From contig NC_088298.1 of NCBI RefSeq assembly GCF_032854445.1, forward strand, positions 23,585,295 to 23,649,294: 64,000 bases of DNA, in the 5' to 3' direction. This DNA is from Liolophura sinensis (lineage: Eukaryota; Mollusca; Polyplacophora; Chitonida; Chitonidae). Made by a program: the position numbers and the translations under genes. This document shows, one piece after another, positions 15,501-30,500 of the stretch; the stretch's first letter is position 1; each line of letters opens with the position of its first letter. Below the pieces are notes generated by a model. The model was not told where the DNA came from, did not search any database, and was given only the letters and a program-made list of their open reading frames with translations.

Positions 15501-18500
15501 GACGAATGAAGTTCATACACGTTGAATGTAAGTCTGATGCAGGACAACAGACTTGACGATGTGTCAGAGACAGAGTGCAAACAGGAAATAAATTAAATGT
15601 TGATTACTATTTTCCAATACAGAGAGATTTAGACTGAAGAAGAAAGTAGAGATTGTCGTCAGACGAATGAAGTTCATACACGTTGAATGTAAGTCTGATG
15701 CAGGACAACAGACTTGACGATGTGTCAGAGACAAAGTGCAAACAGGAAATAAATTAAATGTTGATTACTATTTTCCAGTACAGAGAGATTTAGACTGAAG
15801 AAGAAAGTAGAGATTGTCGTCAGAGGAATGAAGTTCATACACGTTGAATGTAAGTCTGATGCAGGACAACAGACTTGACGATGTGTCAGAGACAGAGTGC
15901 AAACAGGAAATAAATTAAATATTGATTACTATTTTCCAGTACAGAGAGATTTGGACTGAAGAAGAAAGTAGAGATTGTCGTCAGACGAATGAAGTTCATA
16001 CACGTTGAATGTTTGTCTGATGCAGGACAACAGACTTGACGATGTTTCAGAGACAGAGTGCAAACAGGAAATAAATTAAATGTTGATTACTATTTTCCAG
16101 TACAGAGAGATTTAGACTGAAGAAGAAAGTAGAGATTGTCGTCAGACGAATGAAGTTCATACACGTTGAATGTATGTCTGATGCAGGACAACAGACTTGA
16201 CGATGTGTCAGAGACAGAGTGCAAACAGGAAATCAATTAAATATTGATTACTATTTTCCAGTACAGAGAGATTTAGACTGAAGAAGAAAGTAGAGATTGT
16301 CGTCAGACGAATGAAGTTCATACACGTTGAATGTAAGTCTGATGCAGGACAACAGACTTGACGATGTGTCAGGGATAGAGTGCAAACAGGAAATAAATTA
16401 AATATTGATTACTATTTTCCAGTACAGAGAGATTTGGACTGAAGAAGAAAGTAGAGATTGTCGTCAGACGAATGAAGTTCATACACGTTGAATGTTTGTC
16501 TGATGCAGGACAACAGACTTGACGATGTGTCAGAGACAGAGTGCAAACAGGAAATAAATTAAATGTTGATTACTATTTTCCAGTACAGAGAGATTTAGAC
16601 TGAAGAAGAAAGTAGAGATTGTCGTCAGACGAATGAAGTTCATACACGGTGAATGTTTGTCTGATGTAGGACAACAGACTTGACGATGTGTCAGAGACAG
16701 AGTGCAAACAGGAAATAAATTAAATACAGAGAGATTTAGACTGAAGAAGAAAGTGGAGATTTTGGTCACATAAATGGAAGTGAAATTTGGTAATTTCACA
16801 CTAATTAGAGGCAAATTGAGAATAAAAGCTAATCCAAAGAAAAGAAAACTAAACAGAATGTTGTGAGGACAGCGGTGAATACAGACAATGGGTTAGCCGT
16901 GAAATAGAGGAAAGCTGAGATTTCTGTCCGAAGAATAAAGTGTTCTGGAGAGGATTTAGATGCCAGAAGAAAGTTTTAACGAAGGAAGTATATGAATTTT
17001 CATTATTTTTTCCCAGTAGGGAGATTGAGACTGAAGAAGAAAATTAAGATTACCGTCATATAAATGAAAGTGATTAAAGTAAAGAAAAAGGTAACTCTAT
17101 ACCAAAAAAGTGTCAAATTGAGTACAGACGTGGATAGAAGGCAAAGAGAAGAAAGCTAACAACAATACTGACTACTGAAAATGGAGAAGGCAGGAATAAC
17201 AGCTAAGTTGAGATTTCTGTCAGAAGAATAAAATGTTCTGAAGATAATAAAGATGCCAGAAGACAGTTAATGGTTTTGACACACGAAGGTTGTTTTCTTT
17301 TTAATAAAGAAAGGAATGACGTTGAGAAACTTGACGAAGTTTCAGAGAAGCATAGCATAGTAAGAAAGACTGGCATCAAAACAGAATTTCCATTATTTTT
17401 TCCCAATAAGGGAATGGAGACTGAAGGAGAAGGTTGAGATTTTTGTCACATAAATGAAAGCGATTCAAAGATGAAGAAAGTGGTAATTTCGCACAAATGA
17501 GAAAAAAAGAAAGAAAACGGAGAACAGAAGAGAATCTAATTGGAAGAAAGCTGACCCGATTTTCCTCACGACAATGCTGATTATTGAATTTTTGTCAGAA
17601 GAATAGGATGTTTTGAAGATGATATTGATGTCAGAAAGAAATGCAGTCTTCAAAACTGAATATTCATTGTTTGTTGTTTCCAGTAATGAGATTGAGACAG
17701 AAGAAGAAAGTTGAGAATCTCATCACATAAATGAGTTTGTAATGTGAGATATTCCACAGATGGGAATGCTGATGTTTTCGTCACAAGAATGAAAGAGATT
17801 TAATGTAGAACAACGTGATCAATTCACATTTTCAAGGCCATAATGACAATAGTCAAAGAGAAGAAAGTTGACCAGAATGTCGTCACATTATTGAAAATGG
17901 TAGAGACAGGAATAAATAGAAAGTTGAGACTTCCATTACAAGAATGAAGTCTTCCAAAGATGCGATAGACTCGAGGAGAACGTTAAGCCTTTCGTCTAAA
18001 ATCTGGAGTTGATGATTCCAGAAGGAAGCAGAGATTTTCATCACAGAGGTTGCGTGTGATAAAAATGATAGTGATTAAGAATAGAGAAATTGAAATAAAA
18101 TCTAAGAGGATGATTAAATAATATGACATTCAGTCATCTGAAGTTAGTTCTTCATTCTTACTCACCAATACACAGAGATTTGAAGAGACTTTTATCAATG
18201 TTTTGTAGAGCTTCAAAGTCGTCCACATTGAATCGGTACTTATCCAAAGGCTTGTTGGCAATTCCGTCGATTTCTCGGGTATCTTGGATGCCAATACCGA
18301 TGGCATACACTGTGATACCTGCCTGTCGGGCTAAGTCAGCTTCGGGAATGGTACGGCGAGAGTTGATGTTGGACACACCGTCTGTCAGAACAACCCCAAT
18401 GTTCTGAACATTCGGTCTGTCTCCATTTCGTCTGCTAAACATCTCTGTCCTCATGGTTTTAATACCATCAGCGGTATTGGTGCTTCCGTAGTTATAAGGA

Positions 18501-21500
18501 ATCTGAGCAATGGCGTTGATGTAGTCGTCCCTGGTCCTGTATTCATTCATGTGGAACTGGATGTAGACGTCAGTGCTGAATGTTAAAACACCAAACCTCA
18601 CAGCGCCATTGGGAATGTCGGCTTTCTTGATGAGATCCATGAGGAAGGCCAGCTGAAGCTGGAAGTTGAACTCTGTCACACTGGTAGAGGCGTCAACAAC
18701 AACAACGATATCAGCCTCGCTGCCAATACAATCTGAACGAAGAGCAAAAATTAGTCACAGACGTGTTTGTTATATCAACATCAGAGGGGGAACGGATACC
18801 CTTGCATCAACCAAATACCTACGTTTGGTCTAGTTAAAAGACCACCACTTGGATTCACCACGGTTTGTATATGAAATACTTACGATAGAAACGGATATTT
18901 TTTGTCTTTGGTAACCGCTGACACCCATGCTGTTCAAAGATAACATGTTACATATGTCGGTATTTTTAAAGCCGCTACCTGAACATTGCTAACTGTGAAT
19001 CTATTCAGGTAACAAGTAATTCTTAAAAGTTTTTATACATAATAGAGATATGCGGATGCATATAACTATAACTATAACATAGAACATACGTCATTGTACC
19101 CACTTGAAGAGCCGAATCTTAAACTGACACCCAGAATTTATATTTGTCTGCGCAACCCGATGCCGGTCGCACCTGGCTAAGCGGCATCGCCCTCCATCCA
19201 TCCATATCTGATATCTTTTGTTATTGTCTTTCAATATCCTCAGCCTTTATTATACACTTGTCTAATACCAGTTTTATGGACAGTTAAATGCAGGTGTCCC
19301 AAACTATTAATGTATAGCAGGAGCAATTACAGGAAAGACCCACATATTACGTAACACAGAACCGAAGTGCTTTATGTGGATAAAATCTTAAAAATAAGAT
19401 GAAGGGACAATTGCAAGGGCGACGATTACCTAAAAGTGTGGTTGGACGAGGCGTCGTCGTTGTTGGTGGTGGGGTCGGCTTGGGCGTCTGCACCTCTACA
19501 AAAAAAGCAACGAACAGTTTTGATTGAGCTAAAAGAGCACTAAAATCGGGATATAAATCTAAAATAATAAAAAAAAATACAACCTCAAAGAAGAAGGTAT
19601 TACCTGATGAATCAAAATCTATGCAAATCACAAAAAGGTTTTTGTACCTGAGTAAACCAGGATTATAAGAGTAGATTAAGAGATTAAGAACGCCATAGAG
19701 TTGGTGCGTTTGCATCGTTTTCATGTGAATGTATATTAAATGGGTTGTGTAAATATCATTTGAGTAATCCGTCACGCCTAACAAATTGCCGTGAAATATT
19801 TCTGCATATTTTACTGTTAAACTCTGTTTAACATTTTGAGTGCAGGGTTAGAATATGACTGAACTACGTCTGGTCATTTGTCAACTATTACACTGCTCTA
19901 GTTTTACCCTCCATGCTGTAGTTTGTTGTATTTCTAAAAAGGGCAACAATACAAGGTGTAAATGATGTCCTAAGGTGTGCTCCTGTTAATGACATCCTAA
20001 GGTGTGCTCCTGTTAATGACATCCTAAGGTGTGATCCTGTTAATGACATCCTAAGGTGTGCGCCTGTTAATGATGTCATAAGGTGTGCGCCTGTTAATGA
20101 CGTCATAAGGTGTGCTCCTGTTAATGACATCCTAAGGTGTGCTCCTGTTAATGATGTCATAAGGTGTGCTCCTGTTAATGACATCCTAAGGTGTGCTCCT
20201 GTTAATGACGTCATAAGGTGTGCTCCTGTTAATGATGTCATAAGGTGTGCGCCTGTTAATGACATCCTAAGGTGTGCTCCTGTTAATGACATCCTAAGGT
20301 GTGCTCCTGTTAATGATGTCATAAGGTGTGCGCCTGTTAATGACATCCTAAAGTGTGATCCTGTTAATGACGTCATTGACAGGAGCATACCTTATGACGT
20401 CATAAGGTGTGCTCCTGCAGATTAGGTAATATTGATGAATCCGTTTCTTCTGAAGGAAAATACATTACAAAGGGAAATATCCTTGTGAAAATAACTGACA
20501 AATAAAATAAAAAGAATTTGCATAACTTACCAATACAAAGAGACTTGAAGAGAGACTTGTCAATGTTTTGTAGAGCTTCGAAGTCGTCCACATTGAATCG
20601 GTACTTATCCAAAGGCCTGCTGGCAATTCCGTCGATTTCACGGGTATCTTGGATGCCAATACCGATGGCATACACTGTGATACCTGCCTGTCGGGCTAAG
20701 TCAGCTTCAGGAATGGTACGGCGAGAGTTTATGTTAGACACGCCGTCTGTCAGAACAACCCCAATGTTCTGGATATTTGGTCTGTCTCCATTTCGCCTTG
20801 TAAACATCTCTGTCCTCATGGTTTTAATACCATCAGCGGTATTGGTGCTTCCATAGTTATAAGGAATCTGAGCAATGGCGTTGATGTAGTCGTCCCTAGT
20901 CGTGTATTCATTCATGTGGAACTGGATGTAGACGTCAGTGCTGAATGTTAAAACACCAAATCTGACAGCGCCATTAGGAACATCGGCTTTTTTGACCAGA
21001 TCCATGAGGAAGGCCAACTGAAGCTGGAAGTTGAACTCTGTCACACTGGTGGAGGCGTCAACAACGACCACGATGTCAGCTTCTGTTCCAACACATTCTG
21101 TCAGAAAGATATCAATGACATTTTACTTTCTGTTTGAAACATTGCGGTATTTACGGATATTATATGTGGCGAGGGTCAGTGGTCTACACCATGCTTATGC
21201 AATTAACCACAAATTAAGTACATAACGAAGTACAGAAATAATAAACTTTAAAAAAAATGGGAAATTAAATTAAATGTATTTTGTAACTTAGATCACTGAT
21301 ATAGTCTTTAAACTCAAATCAAACATTTTCAATGAATTTCTCAGTGAGCTTCCAGGCTTAACCGAGATTTGAACTCACGACATGATGTGCACCATTGTTT
21401 TCTTCCATAATAATACTTCACAGGAACACAATCGAGAAATCAAATCGGCCAACACTGCCAGTTTTTAAGGCTAAACAATGACCCATGGTGAAATGGACCA

Positions 21501-24500
21501 GGTATCCCCCACCCCCACCACAGTGAAACACGCACAACTCCTATGCAGCCAATACATCGATCCATGTGAGTTGGTAGTGTCTATGGAAGCCATATAGTAA
21601 CATGGCAATTATATAAATATCATAAGATTACAAGTGTTACTACATCCGCCCTACTGGGTGTTCTGTCAGTGCGATAGGCATCAGATCTAACCCTGTAAGA
21701 AAAGTTTTTTACCATCTCGTCAAGTTACAGTCAAACTTTTCGATACGAGTTCTAGTCAAGGAAACGTGAGTGAATTTCTAACTACGTTAAAATGTTTAAT
21801 ATGCACTTTGGTCAGCAGACGTCAATCTGAGAGTCAGACGTCAGGCTGAGAGTCAGACGTCAAACTGAGAGTCAGGCGTCAAGCCGAGAATCAGGAGTCA
21901 AGCTGTGAGTCAGACGTCAAGCTGAGAGTCAGGCGTCAAGCTGAGAGTCAGACGTCAAGCTGAAAATCAGGCGTCAAGCTGAGTCAGACGTTAAGCTGAG
22001 AGTCAGACGTTAAGCTGAGGGTAAGACGTCATGCTGAGAATCAGCGTTCAAGCAGAGAGTCAGGCGTCAAGCTGAGAGTCGGGTGTCAAGCTGAAAGTCA
22101 GACGTCAAGCTGAGAGTCAGACGTCAAGCTGAGAGTCAGACGCCAAGCTGAGTTAGACGTCAAGATGTGAGCCAGGCGTCAAGCTGAGAGTCAGACGTCA
22201 AGCTGAGAGTCACATGTCAAGCTGAATCACACGTCGAGCTGTGAGTCAGACGTCAAGATGAGAGTCAGGCGTCAAGCCGAGAGTCACATGTCAAGCTGAA
22301 TCACACGTCGAGCTGTGAGTCAGGCTTCAGACTGAGAGTCAGGCATCAAGCTGAGGGTCAGACGTCAAGCTGAGTCAGCCGTCAAGCTGAGTTAGACGTC
22401 AAACTGAGTCAGACGTCAAGCTGAGAGTCAGGCGTCAAGCTGAGAGTTAGGCATCAAGCAGTCAGACGTCAAGCTGTGAGTCAGGCGTCAAGCTGAGAGT
22501 TAGGCGTCAAGCTGAGAGTCAAACGTCAAACTGAGAGTCAGACGTCAAGCCGAGATCCAGGCGTCAAGCTGAGAGTCAGACGTATTTAGAGTCGTTAACA
22601 AGGAATAAGGCTATCGCAACATTGGATATTCTATATGTCGAATACACCAGCAGTCAACCAAGATGGACGTTCCAGTTCAATAATCCCAAGCTCAATCTGC
22701 AAAACCGACGTTTAACACAAACTATCAAAAAACTGCAAACGTTTGTTTATGAAGTACGAAATTAGGACAGGACCATGTAAAGAGAACCAGACAACAGTTT
22801 TCAATGATACTGGAAACACGCAAGGTATATTCTAGGCGACTGAGTGAACCAATATTCAAACCATCTACCATGCTAGTATGTAAATTGCCAATAATAAAAT
22901 ATGTATCTCAGTTGCGCTATCTGGTATGCTGACACCATAATCAGACCAGATTTACATAAAATCTTGTAGTCCTACTTGGGGTTTTATATTACAGTAAATG
23001 TCCATGTCACGTCATCTCCATTTCAGTCCTTCATTATTGTGCACTATGAACCTTAATTGATCTTGTAGCCGTCGTCTAACCAGGTCTTGCAACCCACTTT
23101 TAATTGATGACCCGATCTGAATTTTGTTACGATTATTGCTTACAGGTATACAGACTCGATGCTGAGTTAATGGTGTGAGAGACAGGCAAGTCCAGGCTAT
23201 GCCTTGCCTAAACTGAATTTTAGGTATGGTACATTTATTCAAGTATCACTAAAGCCACACGATTTAACCCAGGACACCCAATGAGCCAATCAGCGTCGAT
23301 TCTCTATCGCTTCAACGCCACCCAGAAGACATTTTCATGGGTGCAGGACAGTGGAGTAAACCAAGGACCTCGTACAGCATGTATGCGGAAGCCGGGTGGT
23401 CGCCACCGAAAACCCTGCAAGATCACACACAAGAGTACCGTATATCCCAGGCTGTTACCAAAGCCTCGTCAACAAAAGAAAAAAGGGAACCTTGAATATT
23501 CCATGCCCGGGACTCGGACTGAACCCAGGTCGTATGCCGCCTGGATTTGAAATCTTTTTGGGGTAAACATATGTATTTATTTGACGTTCACACTGATGAA
23601 TTGACTACCTAGAAGAGGTGTTGGCGGAGGAGTTGTTGTTGTTGTCGTGGTGGTGGTTGTGGTGGTGGTTGTAGTTGTAGTCGTTGTTGTTGTCGTCGTT
23701 GTTTCAATCTCTGTAACAAAAGCAACAGAAACATGACATTGGCTTAATAGAAGCATGAAGAATAAAACTTCTTGTCACTATTGCTTTAAACCACCAGGAA
23801 AGTCTCCTAAGGGCTTAACTTTGATATTGACATTTTCAACATTCAAAACGACCACTTTGAACCGCGAGGAAAGTCTCCTAAGGGCTTAACTTTGATACTG
23901 ATATTTTCAACATTCAAAACGACCACTTTGAACCGCCAAGAAAGTTTCCTAAGGGCTTAACTTTGATATTGACATTTTCAACATTCAAAACAACCACTCT
24001 GGACCACCAGGAAAGTCTCCTAAGGGCTTAACTTTGACACTGACATTTTCAACATTCAAAACGACCACCTCTCCTAGAAGCAGACCGTCAGGCGTCAAGC
24101 AGACCATACACCCCTTACTTCAGATCAAGGAATATCTAAATTGCCTAAATATCTAAAAAGGACATATCCCGTCCTGTTCCCGCATTTAAGGCAGGATGGT
24201 TAACCCTTCAACAATCTTAGCAATTATAGTAGAATGGTCTCAAACTCCTTTTGAAATAATCAAACATGGGACCATTAGTACTAAACAGAGACAACATCGT
24301 AATGGAGCCGTCGTTACGAGTGACTATGATCATATCGTACTTCTCTATCATAGTGTTACTATTCCTTGACAGCGTATGCAAGCTGCAAATTATATTATTG
24401 ACGGGATTGTTAAAGCCTGTATAAAAAGATTTGACTTTATTCAAACTCGGTGTACAAAAAAACTCGTCCTGAAACCATGATTTAGTTTGCTCTTAACGAC

Positions 24501-27500
24501 ACTACATACATGTATGTACAGCAGTCACCTGGTAATTTAATGAAAGCAGTTTCATTTCAGAATATACGAGTTAAACAATCAATGTGTTTAAACATGTCAC
24601 ATTTTAATGAAAGGGTTAGAGTGCCTTCCTATCACACCTTTTATTAATTCTTCAATCGTCATTGCTATTTTTCCAAAACCTAAACAAACCATTAACGAAT
24701 GAACACCTTCAATAACCAAAAGGAAATAAATACTTTCATATAAACGAACACTTTTTACTTACCAATGCAAAGTGATTTGAACAGAGACTGGTCAATGTTT
24801 TGCAGAGCTTCAAAGTCGTCCACATTGAATCGGTACTTATCCAAAGGCCTGCTGGCAATTCCGTCGATTTCTCGGGTATCTTGGATGCCAATACCGATGG
24901 CATACAATGTGATCCCGGCCTGGCGGGCTAGGTCAGCTTCAGGAATAGTACGGCGAGAGTTGATGTTGGACACACCATCAGTCAGAACAACCCCAATGTT
25001 CTGGACATTTGGTCGGTCTCCATTTCGCCTCGTAAACATCTCTGTCCTCATGGTTTTAATACCATCAGCGGTATTTGTGCTTCCGTAATTGTAAGGAATC
25101 TGAGCAAGGGCGTTGATGTAGTCGTCTCTGGTCGAGTATTCATTCATGTGGAACTGGATGTAGACGTCAGTGCTGAATGTCAAAACACCAAATCTGACAT
25201 TACCGTTGGGAATGTCGGCTTTCTTGATAAGATCCATGAGGAAGGCCAACTGAAGTTGGAAGTTGAACTCTGTCACACTGGTAGAGGCGTCAACAACAAC
25301 AACAATGTCTGCCTCCGCTCCGACACAGGCTACAAAAGGTATAAAAGTTAATTACCACAAGAATGATGGTACCAAATATATTTGTTCCAAGTTTGAACTG
25401 GATAAGTGTGCTGTGTGCTTTAGGTGGCAAAATCAGTCTGTTATAACCCCTCTAGAGTATGGAATTCCCATTCTGTTTACTTGGAGGTTTGAAAATTGTT
25501 CTATGCGTAGTGTATTGCTGGCTATAAAGCATGAGACATGAGTTTTTTTCATTTACTACAAGAGGTTAGCTTATCATGGAATAAATAAAAGTGCTTGGAA
25601 TTAGATATAAACTTATCTAATACACAAGATGTGGCATCTCGTCTGAGTAATCCTGCTATTAACATATCAGTTATGGACTTTAGACTGCAGTTTATAAATA
25701 TTTGTACAAAAACAAACCATCCGGGCATGTTAATTACTTCCAAGGTTGTTACAGCCGTACGAATTGATTTCAAAGTACATTATAACTTCCTGAAAAATCC
25801 CAAGTAAAATTATCTAAATAAACCTGAATTCGCATGTAGTTTAAATACACCACCAGGATCGCTACAATATGGCTGATTTTCTGTCGAATTTTTAAAAGCC
25901 ACATTCATTCATACCTTCAAGATTTATTTGTGACAACTAGGATTTAATGTCGTTACTTTGATTTTATTCTTGGTTACATCACAATTGCGTCTCCTTGCCA
26001 CAAATAAGGTTACATTATCAACAGTGCTGCCTCACTCGATCGCCATATCGAAGACACCAGGCAAGGCACTATGTTACTATGAATACTTGCCAGTGGCTAC
26101 ACCAAGACAATTGTAATGGACAAAGTGTCAATCAGGCCTTCTAGTCTTTATTTCACTCAAGTTTTAACTTCTGTTTTTATTTTATTCCTGTGTACCGTCA
26201 TATTCTAGAATATTTCACTGAACCGTTGGCGGATAGTTGTAAATTGGGACTGAATCAATGAATAACTGAGTTAACGTAACTCGGACAGGTTTTCAGCCAA
26301 TTCGTGACTGGACAAAAAGGTGGAAGATATGTGCACTCAACTCTGGTGGAAGACAAGATGTCCTCAAACAAAGCAGCGAAACTGTTGCTTTACGTGCGCT
26401 GTGGACAACGTGCTGTCAACACGAACAGTGAGAGCTGGAGGGAACTGTAGGTCAGGATTTTAATATAAATTCTACACAAAATAAACTAGGTCAGGATTTT
26501 AATATAAATTCTAGGTCAGGATTTTAATACAAATTCTACGGCAGAATTTTAACATAAAACAAACTAGGTCAGGATTTTTATACAAGTTCTAGGGGCAGGA
26601 TTTTAACATAAAATCTGTGGCAGGATTTTAATATAAATTCTAGGTCAGGATTTTAATACAAGTTCTACGGCAGATTTTTAATATAAAACAAACTAGGTCA
26701 GGATTTTAATACAAGTTCTAGAGCAGGATTTTAACATGAAATCTGTGGCAGGATTTTAATATTAATTCTAGTTAAGGATTTTAATACAAATTCTACGGCA
26801 GAATTTTAACATAAAACAAACTAGGTCAGGATTTTAATACAAGTTCTAGGGCAGGATTTTAACATGAAATCTATGTCAGGATTTTAATATAAATTCTAGG
26901 TAAGAATTTTAATACAAATTCTAGGTCAGATTTCAATACAAATTGTAGGTTAGGGCTTTAATATAGGTCTAGATCCTTACACAGCTGAGGTGATGGTGGC
27001 GGTGTCGGTGGCGGTGTCGGTTTCGGGGTGGTCGGCCTGGGTTTAGGGGTCGTCACCTCTGCCAATGAAAAAATGTGTAATAGCAATGAATATTTATCAC
27101 ATGTAATATAAAAGGCTACAAAATATTGCGTAAAATCAGAGTAGCGACGACGGTGGTTAACAGTTGGTAAATTGTCACAAGTAACCGGTGAAATCCAGCC
27201 TCATAGACCCATCAATTCACCATAACCATTGACTTTTTCATTTGCAATGACAAGTTATGCACGGCTAAATTTTCATTTATATAAAATATCACTGCTCATT
27301 TCAGACCTTGGTCTTATTTATTTAGTGACTTGGTGACCGTTGACCACCATACAGAAGAACTTTACACTGGTACAATGGTGGGCAGTTTGATGAGTATAAA
27401 CAACCGTAGCGTCCTGGGTAAACTACGTATACATGACAAGTTATTAATACAGAAATCGATTCATAAAAGGGTGAAGTATATTACGAAACAGTGGGCGAGT

Positions 27501-30500
27501 TGATCAGCTTGTATCAAGCACAAACAGCACTCACCAATACACAGAGACTTGAAGAGCGACTTGTCAATGTTTTGTAGAGCTTCAAAGTCGTCCACATTGA
27601 ATCGGTACTTATCCAAAGGCTTGTTGGCAATTCCGTCGATTTCTCGGGTATCTTGGATGCCAATACCGATAGCATACACTGTGATACCTGCCTGTCGGGC
27701 TAAGTCAGCTTCAGGAATGGTACGGCGAGAGTTGATGTTGGACACACCGTCAGTCAGAACAACCCCAATGTTCTGAACATTTGGTCTGTCTCCATTTCGC
27801 CTTGTAAACATCTCTGTCCTCATGGTTTTAATACCATCAGCGGTATTGGTGCTTCCGTAGTTGTACGGAATCTGAGCAATGGCGTTGATGTAGTCATCCC
27901 TGGTCCTGTACTCGTTCAGATGGAACTGGATGTAGACTTCAGTGCTGAATGTCAAAACACCAAATCTGACATTACCGTTGGGAACGTCGGCTTTTTTGAC
28001 GAGATCCATGAGGAAGGCCAACTGAAGCTGGAAGTTGAACTCTGTCACACTGGTGGAGGCGTCAACAACAACAACGATGTCAGCTTCTGCCCCGACACAG
28101 GCTACGGGTTAAGATAAAGAAAGATAAAACACAGATAGAGTGAAAGTTTTCATTAGTAAGTTGTCACACTGGTGGAAGCATCAACAACAACTACGTCAGT
28201 ACATTTCCACTTTTTGATTTCATAACGCTGAGTTTTTTTATGTTTATTTGATTATTGTGAATCAAACATAATGCCAATACTGACACCAAGTAAATGCCCA
28301 GAAAATATGGCCTGGTGTAGGTTGATGGAGGCTGAAAGTTTTTTATGGCGAGCCAGTAGCCACATACCGGATTTGGCAATGTTTATCATGGAACACAGGT
28401 AATGAATAGACAAGACACCAGTCTATGGTGTCCACAGAGCGCAGTTTTACCCCATAAGCAGTTGGTAGGGAGAAGACGTCTGACTGAAAATCTTTTGATG
28501 GATCTCTCAATGCACGTTCTGTACGGTATTTAGAAGCTTTTCACATTATATCATTTTAAGCTATGCAATATATTTCATCCTTGAGAGTAATTTTATGTTT
28601 GTTTCACACTCACATTGAACTGGAGGAGGTGGTACCGTCGCCACTGAAACACATGGACATTTCATTAAAACAAATGCTGAATATATAAATATTCATTAAC
28701 AACAGATACTGAATATATGAATATTCATTAACAACAGATTCTGAACATATAAACATATGAAAAATACACAAGACGTCAAAAATGAACATTGCATGATACA
28801 TTAACACAGAAACGTTAAGTAGGTTGTGTCATTTTCACATATGTGAAACATTTTTACACAAACAGAAAATAAAGAACATTACATAAGACAAAACCATAAA
28901 ATACGTTTGATGTGCTTTTATCTACAATGAAGAAATTACGTAAAGGGACGAAAATCATGCATAACACGAGACTGTATAAATATTTAAAACGTCCTGTTTT
29001 ATACGCGAGCTATAACAGGTGTTATTGTAACATGTTTACCCAGTAAAAATATGACATTTTCATCAGTTTTTTAGATCATGGCCACCTCATCATTGAATCA
29101 CAAAGTATGCGTCACAGACAGAATAATAATTTCAAGAGATGTTTTCTCTGTATACTTTAAAACGTTCTCCAAACTGTATATAAAAAGACAGTGCTCAACT
29201 TTGTCAAGAAAAAAAAGAAATCCTTCCTAAACACTACACAGGAAAAAATGGAATTTAGTTCATGTATATTAAAATACATGATGAATACGTAATTTAAATG
29301 TTAATTCATGACAATGAACGCTGACAACGCTATATTTTCTGTATATTGACTGACTGTTGTTTGGATCCTTGTTGTCATAGTCAAAACAGTATGAGATTGC
29401 CTCTAAATATCCGATCTACAAGAGGAGAACAGACAAACGATGAATCTTGTAGAAAACAGTTTCTCCTGTTAACACAATGTATTGTAATAGAAATAGAATA
29501 GAAATAGAACAGAAATAGAAGATAACAGTAGCATAACAAACAGATCAATGCTAAAATGAAAAAAGAGACGAAAATGTGACAACAATTCCCCTCACAGAGA
29601 ACTGTTTAAGGTTTAACATAAGAGGAGAATAGCTTGTGTTGAGCGAACACTCAGGAAAACGCTTCAGAAGAAGAAACTTTACAACGATTTAAACATACAG
29701 ATCATTAAGTTCACAGAGTACAGCGCTTACCCCACCAGACATAACCAAATTAGAGTTTCTCAAATGTCACAAACTCTGGAAAATTCAAAATAAATTCACA
29801 TGACCACGATGTAAAGTATTACTTGAATATCAGTTCAAAGAAATCCATCATGATATATCAAACAATCAGTTCAAGAAAATCCATCATGATATATCAAACA
29901 ATCAGTTCAAAGAAATCCATCATGATATATCAAACAATCAGTTCAAGACAAATATTCACCATGTTTATTCAGCATGTGACAAAAATCAAACGCCGTGACA
30001 TGTTGCAATATAACTTTAATGTCCTTCCATGACAGTTTCTAATTTGGTAAGATCGTTACCAATAAACAATTCTCAATATTGTGTCGACCCCATGGCTTTG
30101 TATTAATCATGCGATTAAAAAATCAACATTCCTTCAAGTATCGCACTATTGACATGATCAAAGTCTCTCAAAATAACACCAAAGCATGAGCACATAGGTG
30201 TACATGAGGTACATCTAATTCAAATATACCGGTAAACGTGCAACTACAAGGTTTGTATTGTAACATGAGGAAATCCTGGGGTAAAGGATGGTATTGCAAC
30301 TAAGGATAGATGAGCCCACACATGTAAGGTGGTAAGCATTGCAAATAAAAAAAGGTGTACCTCAAAAATCAGGACAGGGCTTGCATCTATGCATTGAGCA
30401 GCTAAACATATATGCAAATAAACAGGGAGTACGTCACACATCTGGCATGGGAATGCAGGTATGGCCCTTGTAGCTCAGTACAGGACAGGGTATACAGCTT

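Noticed and set aside
19888-20388. 166-codon minus-strand ORF with MSLTGAHL repeats
   Set aside because: Produced by a 27-bp minisatellite; no splice sites or family resemblance.
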